DNA of 5,460 nucleotides, taken from NCBI GenBank assembly GCA_029052265.1, contig JAIDJJ010000549.1, positions 1 to 5,460 on the forward strand, in the 5' to 3' direction. Shown piece after piece: positions 1-5,460 of this stretch. Position numbers and translations under genes: made by a program. The notes beneath the pieces were generated by a model that was not told the origin of the DNA, ran no database searches, and saw nothing but the letters and a program-made list of their open reading frames with translations. Every line of letters begins with the position of its first letter. The stretch's first letter is position 1. The stretch is from Muribaculaceae bacterium. GTDB taxonomy: Bacteria > Bacteroidota > Bacteroidia > Bacteroidales > Muribaculaceae.

Positions 1-40
1 AATAAATCGAATCTTACAAACGGCATGCGTATAAAGAATA

Positions 41-68
41 TAAAAATGAGGCTGACGTCGTCAACCTC
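41..68 (-). terminator. Intrinsic (rho-independent) terminator of the susC-susD operon
   Basis: Read on the minus strand, a 9-bp stem (GAGGTTGAC / GTCAGCCTC, eight Watson-Crick pairs and one G-U) closes on a GAC triloop at 68-48. It is followed at once by ATTTTTA and further T-rich sequence (TATATTCTTT). This is the classic hairpin plus U-tract layout. It lies 54 nt past the susD stop codon. On the plus strand the hairpin is followed by CTCCTTCC with no T-run, so it should act only for right-to-left transcription. Its position implies that the transcript ends after susD and does not continue into further genes. Confidence 0.8.
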
Positions 69-122
69 CTTCCAAAATCAAAATGTGTTTGTGTTTGTCA
101 CAGAACGTATGTAAAGAATTGT

Positions 123-1868
123 TTACTTGTTTCCGCCGGGCAGATCGTTACGGTTCGCAAGTTTGTTGTAGTCAAACTCAGTCTTCGGAACGCAGATAAC
201 CCAGCCGTAGAAATCGTCAGGACTGAAATTCTGGGCAAACCCGGTGCCACGGTTTCCTGATTCAGGATTTCCGGCTTCCCAGGCAACGCGATTGATCGGA
301 TCGTGCCAGCGTTTGAGGTCAAACCAGTTGTGTCCTTCACCCCAAAGTTCGAATGAACGGTAATCCTTGATCGTTCTGAGAAGTTCTTCGCCGGAAGCGG
401 TGCATGTAAATTCCGGGTCCCTGAGATCCTTGTTGATGTCGATTAGAATCTGGCGGGCGGTGGCCTCGTCACCGTTGCGGTATGCACATTCAGCTTCTGT
501 ATATGCCATTTCAGATGCGCGCATGAATGGCCACTGGTTCATACCGTAGATCTGGTTGCCCCAGAATTTGAACTGTGTTCCGAACATAATTTCCGTGCCT
601 GAACTCTGATAAGCCGGAGTGGTGCCGCTCAGGAAGTCGTTGATCGGGGTGAGCCTGTCAAATTCCTTCTTGCCGTAAGCGATGACAAAGGCATTCATTC
701 CCGGAGATTTCTTTGACTGGTTGATCTGGATGCGCATGCCGTTGGTATATATATTGTCGCTGCTCCAGAAGTCATAGTCGGCAACTTGATGTTTCTCGGC
801 AAGCTCTTTGTTGAGTTGCATGAACTCCGGAGTGATATACAACTTCTTGCGGATGTCAGTTATCGGGAATTTCCGATAGAGCATATAGTCGATTGAATTG
901 ACCGTATACCCCCATGAATCCTGGTATCTGCCGTTGCAAGCGTTGTATGAACCTTGCGCGTAATAATATATCGACTGAGCGGGAGCCTCATACATTGTCG
1001 CCCACATATATTCGTCGTTTGCAACCACGAATCCCGACATATATTCGTCGGCACTCATGATACGGTAACCTTCGCGCGCTTCATGCGCCATCTTCTGTGC
1101 AAGAGTGTAGTCGTGCTTGATAAGCGCGGCGCGTGCAAGAAGACCTCTCGCCACTTTACCGTCCGGTTCCCAGATGAAAGAACGTTTCCATCCACATTCG
1201 TCAAACAGTTTGATAGCTGTCTGAAGGTCGGAATATATAAGGTCGAGCGCATCATTCATTGTCCCGAACGGCAGAGATTCGGTTGAACTTGAAGTGCGGA
1301 TTATGATACCTTTCACATTTCCGTTGTCAGAGTTCTCCCAGTTCGGACTGTAGCATTGCACAAGATGAGTATATGCGTGGGCACGCATCGAGAGTGCCAC
1401 AGCCTTGATGAAGTCGCGCTCTCCGTCGTATGAATCAAGATTATCGATATTCTCGACAATCATGTTCGCCCAGTTGATGAGATTGTAGCAGTAGACCCAC
1501 ATCTGCTGAGCTCCCCAGTATGTTTCCTGGCGGAGAGTTTTCCATGTGGCGTAAGTGTCAGAAGTGCCGTGTCCGCAATAGAGATTGCAAAGGAAAGAAT
1601 CTCCCAACATGTCGCCATAGAAATTTTGCATCCATGGTTCGCCATTTGTGCCGTTGAGATTCGAACCGGTGAACTGGCGGTACATGCCCTGACAAAGACC
1701 GGTCTTTGCCGCTCTTGCCCCTTCAATGGAAGAAGCGATGTCGGCGGCACTTGTGGAAGTGATCGGCGCTTTATCAAGATAGTCTTCGCCACATGAGGTC
1801 ATTCCCCCAATAAGGGCGGTAGATGTCAGCAATGCCGAGAATGATTTTATAAATATATTTTTTTTCAT
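123..1868 (-). CDS. SusD/RagB-family outer-membrane nutrient-binding lipoprotein
   Basis: This is a 581-residue protein of normal family length and appears intact, ending in TAA. The N-terminus is a lipoprotein signal: basic MKKNIFIK, a hydrophobic stretch, then MTSC with the lipid cysteine at residue 26. Acidic residues after it (GEDYLD) resemble the surface-export signal of Bacteroidota lipoproteins and the usual SusD start C-x-D-x-LD-x-x-P. The N-terminal SusD-like region covers about residues 28-230 and includes the typical helix ALSMRAHAYTHLVQCYSP (158-175). TPR-like helices follow at about 238-267 (GKVARGLLARAALIKHDYT). The C-terminal SusD/RagB region has FMRASEMAYTEAECAYRNGD (448-467), the family hallmark RSFELWGEGHNWFDLKRW (504-521) and the terminal motif VPKTEFDYNKL (560-570). 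By family knowledge it sits at the cell surface as a hinged lid on its SusC partner and presents ligand to the barrel. The start lies 21 nt after the susC stop. There is no Shine-Dalgarno, only an A/T-rich stretch, as is usual in this phylum. It has 11 cysteines. The family call is near certain; the ligand (glycan or peptide) is unknown. Confidence 0.96.
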   Translation of the reverse strand: MKKNIFIKSFSALLTSTALIGGMTSCGEDYLDKAPITSTSAADIASSIEGARAAKTGLCQGMYRQFTGSNLNGTNGEPWMQNFYGDMLGDSFLCNLYCGHGTSDTYATWKTLRQETYWGAQQMWVYCYNLINWANMIVENIDNLDSYDGERDFIKAVALSMRAHAYTHLVQCYSPNWENSDNGNVKGIIIRTSSSTESLPFGTMNDALDLIYSDLQTAIKLFDECGWKRSFIWEPDGKVARGLLARAALIKHDYTLAQKMAHEAREGYRIMSADEYMSGFVVANDEYMWATMYEAPAQSIYYYAQGSYNACNGRYQDSWGYTVNSIDYMLYRKFPITDIRKKLYITPEFMQLNKELAEKHQVADYDFWSSDNIYTNGMRIQINQSKKSPGMNAFVIAYGKKEFDRLTPINDFLSGTTPAYQSSGTEIMFGTQFKFWGNQIYGMNQWPFMRASEMAYTEAECAYRNGDEATARQILIDINKDLRDPEFTCTASGEELLRTIKDYRSFELWGEGHNWFDLKRWHDPINRVAWEAGNPESGNRGTGFAQNFSPDDFYGWVICVPKTEFDYNKLANRNDLPGGNK

Positions 1869-1889
1869 AAATATTGTCGCTTGAATTAT

Positions 1890-4800
1890 TTAGAAACGAG
1901 CAGTGAGAGAGAATGAGAATGTGCGGGAAACAACGAAGTAATTGCCCTGGCCGCCGGAATAGTTGTATGCCGGGTTGATACCTTTGCGTTTTGTCACAGT
2001 GAAAAGGTTTTCAGCGGTGAAGCCTACGTTGAGACCCTGAAGCTTGAGCGGTCCGGTCACGACTTTCGGGAAATCATATGCCACTGAAATGTTTTTGAAC
2101 TGGAGGTAGCTTGCGTTGGTCAGCCAGCGGTTGCTGCTCGCGTTGTCGTAAGTGGAGTATTGAGTGTTGATCTGAGGATTGATGTCTTTGCTGATACGAG
2201 AGGCGGGGTCGTCAGGATTGATTCCTGCGGGAGCCTCAGTCCATGAGTTGAGGATGTCCTTGTGGAAATCGCTGGTCTTGCCTTCGCCGTAGCTCATGAG
2301 TGAACGATACTGGCTGTCAAACACCTTTCCTCCGAGGCTGTAAGTGAATACAGCGTTAAGAGAGATATCTTTCCAGCGCAGGCTTGTTCCGAAAGATCCG
2401 AACATAGTCGGGAGGGAAGAACCCTGGAAGTGCTTTGAAGCGTAGGTTTCCTGAGTAGTATAATAGCGGTCGCCGATCTTTACAAGAGCGTTGTTTTTCT
2501 CAGCACCTTCAAGGTTGGCATTCCATAGAGCCTGGTCGTATTCCCATTCGCCGGTCTCTGCGTTGAGCGATTCGAATGTATGGCTGTCAGGATTGATCTC
2601 GTAGAGAGAACGACCGGTAGTCATGTCGACACCTGCCCAGTTGATCATGTAAAATTCGTAGCGGCTCTTTCCTTTGATAAGAGCGATGTTTGAAGTCCAC
2701 TGGTTGCCTGAAGGGGGAAGTTTGGTAAGTTTGTTCTTGATGATAGACGCATCCGCGTTGAGACCCCATGTGAAATCCTTTGTTCTGATCACGTCACCTT
2801 TCACCATAAGCTCCCATCCTACATTCTGCATGGTTCCGATGTTGGTGAGGATAGTCCATCTTGAACCGGACCATGTTCCGCCTGCCGACATCGGCTGGGT
2901 CACATTGTAGAGGAGGTCAGCATTCTGTTTTAGGAAGTAGCCAATAGAGAAGCTGAGTCTGTTGTTGAGTACGTTTCCTTCCAAAGCCACGTCAAGAGTG
3001 TTTGTGCTCTCCCATTTAGCCTTGTCGTTTCCGAGCTGAGAAGGCGACATCACAAGCTGGCTGTCGACACGTGCCGCTCTTTGGGCGTAAAGCGACCAGT
3101 AAGCGTAAGAACTTGCAGCGGCGTCCTGTCCGACAGTTCCGTATGCCGCACGCAGTTTAAGATTGTTGAGCCAGTCGAGATTCTGCATGAATTTCTCTTT
3201 GCTCAGAATCCAGCTTGCGCCAACGCTCCAGAAAGTACCCCATCTGGAGTCTTTCGCAAATCGGGATGTGCCGTCACGACGGATAGAAGCCTCTGCGAAA
3301 TATTTCTGGTCAAGATTCCAGCGTACGCGTCCGAGATAAGATTCGGTGGTTCTCTGGATATGGTATGCACTGTAGCTTTCGTTGTCAGTGAAGTTTGTTA
3401 GCTCGCGGGGACCGTTGGTAAACACCATGTTCATCACCTGCTCGTAGTTGTAGCCGTAGTCATAAGAATAATTCTCATGGTCGAGCAGCACGTCGATATG
3501 GTGGTTGCCATAGTCGTGGCTCCAGTTGAGCGCCTGCATGAAAGTGTATGTCTTGGTATTGTAGTTAGTCACTCTCAGACGTCCGAACCCTTTTGCAGAA
3601 CCGATCCATGGGTTGCCGAAGCTGTTGTATGTCTGTTTCGCGCGATACATGTCGCCACGTAATGATAGTTCAAATCCGTAGGGTAGTATTACCGCCGCAT
3701 TCATCGATAGGGATGCCGTGAGTTTGTCATATCTGTTGTCGTTGGAACGGGTCAGGTAAGCGATGTTGCTTTCATAAGGGGTATAACCTGCGGTTGTGTT
3801 CCATTCCTTTTCACCCTTTTCATTATAAATGATCTCGCCGGTTTTCACATCATGATTATAATATGGGAACACCGGGGCGCGGTATGTATAGTTGAACGGG
3901 TTGTTGGTAGTGCCAAGGTTGTCGGAATCCACGTCATCATCCTGCGACTTCTGGTATCCGATGTTGGCATTCACGCCTAAACGCAGATAATCCACCGGAG
4001 TCGCGTTCATATTGATACGGTTTGTGAAACGCTCGAAATCAGTGTTGATAATGTATCCCTGAGATTTGAGATAGCCGGTAGATACGTATGCGTTGAATTT
4101 GTCAGTTCCGCCGGCGATGGAGACATTATATTCCTGACGGTAGCCTGTCTGAGAGAAGCTGTCCCACCAGTCAAGGTCGTTATATTGAGAGAGAGGGTTT
4201 AATACCACCTGTCCCTGCTCATTAAAGATCTTGTCAGATGCGTTGTCACCATATACGTTCCATACCTTGGCGTTGCCGAAGAAATTTTCAATCTGAGCCT
4301 TGCGGACATCGTTATAAGAAAGTTCGTTAGAATTGAGAGAATATTGTCCGTTGGTCATAGAAAGAAGAGTGGTCTCCATCCACTGGTTTGTGCCGAGACG
4401 GTCATAGAACGGCAGACCTCTTTCGTAGACACCCTGGTTTACTTTCAATGTCACATTGACTTTTGATTTGTTTTTTGCTTTCTTAGTAGTGATTAGCACC
4501 ACGCCGTTTGCACCTTTGGCACCATAAAGAGCACATGAAGCGGCGTCTTTAAGCACGGACATTGATTCCACGTCTTCCGGATTTATTTCTGAAATTGATC
4601 CGTTATATATCACTCCGTCAAGTACATATACGGGTGCATTTGTGCCATTGACTGTGTTGATACCACGGATAAGGATTGAAGGAGATCCGCCGGGACCTGC
4701 AACTGTACTGCTTGAGATCTGTACGCCGGGAGCACTTCCTTCAAGAGCGGAAGTAATGCTGTTGACCGGTCTTCTTTCAATCTCTTCAGAGTTTACCATT

Positions 4801-5162
4801 GCGACCGAACCGGTAAGTGATTCTTTAGTGGCTGTACCATAGGCGACTACCACTACGTCGTTGAGTTCAGTTGATGTGGATGAGAGGTGCACTGTCATAC
4901 CCTCTTTGAGCTCCACTTCTTTAGTAGTGTATCCAACATAGCTGACACGAACAACCTTCACAGATGTCGGAACGGTGATAGAGAACTTACCGTCAATGTC
5001 AGTGGCTGTGCCCTGTCCGCCACCAATAGGTGAGACAGTCGCGCCGATCAGAGGCTCATTGTTGGAGGCATCCACCACGGTGCCTTTGTACGTTTTAGTC
5101 TGTGCGAAAGCACCGAGCGTACATGCCAACACTGCCATCATAATGAAAAATAGTTTTCTCAT
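1890..5162 (-). CDS. SusC/RagA-family TonB-dependent outer-membrane transporter
   Basis: This is a 1090-residue protein of typical SusC length, complete, with stop TAA. A Sec signal peptide with basic RK, a hydrophobic core and the cleavage motif AFA|QT fits removal after residue 20. Next comes a carboxypeptidase-regulatory-like beta-sandwich (about 25-98; motifs KGTVVD, LIGATV, TATDIDGKFSITVP). A TonB-box-like segment LNDVVVVAYGT follows (100-110). The plug (about 111-230) has LIRGINT, PVYVLDGV and the SusC signature DVESMSVLKDAASCALYGAK, continuing GANGVVLITTKK (197-228). The rest is a 22-strand-type beta-barrel with the conserved blocks RRDGTSRFAKDSRWGTFWSV (628-647), LKLRAAYGTVGQD (668-680) and ENLFTVTKRKGINPA (1051-1065). 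It ends in phenylalanine (FSFSLTARF), as expected for BAM-dependent insertion. There is no STN (secretin/TonB N-terminal) domain, so signalling to a FecR-type anti-sigma factor is not indicated. The only cysteine in the mature protein is C210, in the plug signature. It imports a ligand handed over by the SusD partner, powered by TonB-ExbBD. The first Met is chosen because it gives the full signal peptide; no Shine-Dalgarno precedes it. The substrate is unknown. Confidence 0.97.
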   Translation of the reverse strand: MRKLFFIMMAVLACTLGAFAQTKTYKGTVVDASNNEPLIGATVSPIGGGQGTATDIDGKFSITVPTSVKVVRVSYVGYTTKEVELKEGMTVHLSSTSTELNDVVVVAYGTATKESLTGSVAMVNSEEIERRPVNSITSALEGSAPGVQISSSTVAGPGGSPSILIRGINTVNGTNAPVYVLDGVIYNGSISEINPEDVESMSVLKDAASCALYGAKGANGVVLITTKKAKNKSKVNVTLKVNQGVYERGLPFYDRLGTNQWMETTLLSMTNGQYSLNSNELSYNDVRKAQIENFFGNAKVWNVYGDNASDKIFNEQGQVVLNPLSQYNDLDWWDSFSQTGYRQEYNVSIAGGTDKFNAYVSTGYLKSQGYIINTDFERFTNRINMNATPVDYLRLGVNANIGYQKSQDDDVDSDNLGTTNNPFNYTYRAPVFPYYNHDVKTGEIIYNEKGEKEWNTTAGYTPYESNIAYLTRSNDNRYDKLTASLSMNAAVILPYGFELSLRGDMYRAKQTYNSFGNPWIGSAKGFGRLRVTNYNTKTYTFMQALNWSHDYGNHHIDVLLDHENYSYDYGYNYEQVMNMVFTNGPRELTNFTDNESYSAYHIQRTTESYLGRVRWNLDQKYFAEASIRRDGTSRFAKDSRWGTFWSVGASWILSKEKFMQNLDWLNNLKLRAAYGTVGQDAAASSYAYWSLYAQRAARVDSQLVMSPSQLGNDKAKWESTNTLDVALEGNVLNNRLSFSIGYFLKQNADLLYNVTQPMSAGGTWSGSRWTILTNIGTMQNVGWELMVKGDVIRTKDFTWGLNADASIIKNKLTKLPPSGNQWTSNIALIKGKSRYEFYMINWAGVDMTTGRSLYEINPDSHTFESLNAETGEWEYDQALWNANLEGAEKNNALVKIGDRYYTTQETYASKHFQGSSLPTMFGSFGTSLRWKDISLNAVFTYSLGGKVFDSQYRSLMSYGEGKTSDFHKDILNSWTEAPAGINPDDPASRISKDINPQINTQYSTYDNASSNRWLTNASYLQFKNISVAYDFPKVVTGPLKLQGLNVGFTAENLFTVTKRKGINPAYNYSGGQGNYFVVSRTFSFSLTARF

Positions 5163-5202
5163 CGGATCAATGTTATTTAGTTAATAATGGTTAGTTGCCT
5201 AA

Positions 5203-5334
5203 TAATTTTGCCAGAAACTATTCCGGTTTGTTTTTCATGGAAGGAAGTGTCTGATTCTCATCAAGACGCTTTCTTTAGGGTAATGTATGAAGAACACTCA
5301 TGATTTTGACATCTCGCCTTAACATGTCTGTTTT
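5203..5334 (+). ncRNA. Candidate cis-antisense small RNA over the susC leader
   Basis: TAATTTTG at 5203-5210 on the plus strand matches the Bacteroidota -7 consensus TAnnTTTG. No TTTG -33 element is found at normal spacing; TTTA at 5176-5179 is the nearest and is slightly too far away. A transcript starting near 5217 would contain the hairpin at 5241-5275, which is better paired on this strand. It could end at a weak 5-bp hairpin (GACAT/ATGTC, 5308-5328) followed by TGTTTTC, giving roughly 115 nt. No expression evidence is available, and the terminator is poor. Cis-antisense RNAs over susC leaders are known in Bacteroides (DonS in B. fragilis), which makes the layout plausible. Confidence 0.22.
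5241..5275. promoter_or_regulatory. Imperfect inverted repeat forming a 15-pair hairpin in the susC leader
   Basis: The arms AAGGAAGTGTCTGAT (5241-5255) and ATCAAGACGCTTTCTT (5260-5275) flank a 4-base loop (TCTC). As plus-strand RNA all 15 positions pair: 13 Watson-Crick, two G-U, and one bulged A. As minus-strand RNA (the susC leader) the same two positions become C-A mismatches, while the loop becomes GAGA, a GNRA tetraloop. So it can fold on both strands but is tighter on the antisense strand. Neither side has a proper T-run, so it is not a clear terminator. Role unknown. Confidence 0.6.
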
Positions 5335-5345
5335 CATTACGCTTG

Positions 5346-5353
5346 CAAATTTA
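5346..5353 (-). promoter_or_regulatory. Candidate -7 promoter element for susC-susD
   Basis: On the minus strand this reads TAAATTTG, a full match to the Bacteroidota sigma-ABfr -7 consensus TAnnTTTG, and it is the only such match on this strand upstream of susC. A TTTG at the expected -33 position (near 5374-5377) is absent; the bases there read GTCA. That may mean the promoter depends on an activator, or that it is not the true one. It lies at the junction between the mixed-composition leader and the A/T-rich upstream DNA. Confidence 0.45.
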
Positions 5354-5460
5354 TAACAAATTTTTAATTAATTTGACTTCATATATGTTAATAAGAGTTA
5401 AAATTGTTTTGAATTAATATTTTATTTATACACATGTTATTTTATTGAAAATCAATTAAA
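5354..5460. other. A/T-rich upstream intergenic DNA, no gene seen
   Basis: Of the 120 bases at 5341-5460 only 18 are G or C, in sharp contrast with the coding regions. Short A/T palindromes occur (TTAATTAA at 5364-5371, CATATATG at 5380-5387), but with this composition they carry little information. No open reading frame starts or ends here on either strand. The stretch most likely holds upstream promoter or activator-binding DNA for the operon, but I cannot identify a specific operator. Confidence 0.5.

Larger units (their letters stand above)
5163..5340 (-). promoter_or_regulatory. Predicted long 5' leader of susC
   Basis: If the -7 box at 5346-5353 is used, transcription begins near 5340 and leaves an untranslated leader of about 177 nt before the susC ATG. 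That is unusually long for a simple operon, and it includes a strong hairpin (5241-5275). I see no match to a riboswitch, T-box or other RNA class that I recognise. The last 20 bases before the start are A/T-rich without GGAGG-like sequence. The length depends entirely on the promoter call. Confidence 0.4.

Noticed and set aside
1..40. Possible start or end of a neighbouring gene beyond the terminator
   Set aside because: It holds only 40 bases with no open frame carrying recognisable sequence on either strand; nothing can be called.
80..102. Tandem-like TGTTTG repeats downstream of susD
   Set aside because: There are only two short, imperfect copies (TGTTTGTGTTTGTC), too little to call a repeat array, and no -7 element is at promoter spacing.
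954..1286. 110-codon plus-strand open frame inside susD
   Set aside because: It lies wholly antisense to a confidently identified SusD gene. Its product has no recognisable domain and a composition expected of a reverse-complement shadow.
1460..1792. 110-codon minus-strand frame, with others at 98-340, 860-1054 and 1055-1255 in the same alternative frame
   Set aside because: All are in one alternative frame of the same strand within or across the end of susD. They show no family motifs or plausible start context and are shadows, not fragments of a frameshifted gene: the real SusD frame is complete and carries all the family motifs.
3081..3401. 106-codon plus-strand frame inside susC, with shorter ones at 2674-2910, 3477-3662, 4642-4842 and 4975-5184
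   Set aside because: They are antisense to conserved SusC segments, and none has a domain, signal peptide or promoter of its own.
5320..5439. Inverted repeat TAACATGT (5320-5327) and ACATGTTA (5432-5439) flanking the promoter region
   Set aside because: An 8-bp match about 100 bases apart in such A/T-rich DNA is expected by chance, and nothing else supports a looping or operator role.

Overview
The window holds one complete SusC/SusD-type outer-membrane nutrient uptake pair from a member of the Bacteroidales, with its own promoter region and terminator. Both genes lie on the minus strand, so the operon reads from right to left. The assignment to Bacteroidota rests on four things: the SusC/SusD pair itself, the lack of Shine-Dalgarno sequences before both starts, a TAnnTTTG-type -7 promoter element, and an acidic lipoprotein export-like signal after the SusD lipid cysteine. 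The coding sequence is of roughly balanced G+C, and a gut Bacteroidales (Bacteroides, Prevotella or Muribaculaceae type) is plausible. The genus cannot be fixed from this window.

Layout in the direction of transcription: (1) 5460-5354 is extremely A/T-rich upstream DNA with no gene. (2) 5353-5346 is a candidate -7 promoter element. (3) About 5340-5163 is a long predicted 5' leader of roughly 177 nt. It contains a strong imperfect hairpin (5241-5275) and a possible promoter firing in the opposite direction (5203-5210). (4) 5162-1890 encodes a 1090-residue SusC/RagA-type TonB-dependent transporter. (5) A 21-nt gap follows. (6) 1868-123 encodes a 581-residue SusD/RagB-type surface lipoprotein. 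(7) 68-41 is a well-formed intrinsic terminator, followed by 40 bases with no visible gene.

In this family the SusD lipoprotein sits as a lid over the SusC barrel. It captures an oligosaccharide (or, in Rag-type systems, a peptide) at the cell surface and delivers it into the barrel, and TonB-ExbBD energises import to the periplasm. The substrate cannot be read from this sequence. No glycoside hydrolase, protease, surface glycan-binding protein or regulator (HTCS, SusR-like, ECF sigma/anti-sigma) is present. The terminator right after susD suggests that the transcriptional unit is only these two genes.

The two protein genes are ordinary members of a very large family. The least ordinary part is the susC leader. 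It holds a 15-pair hairpin whose two non-Watson-Crick positions become G-U pairs only on the strand antisense to susC, and a good match to a Bacteroides -7 box on that same strand lies just upstream. This is the arrangement expected of a cis-antisense regulatory RNA of the kind known from some Bacteroides polysaccharide utilisation loci. It remains a hypothesis here.
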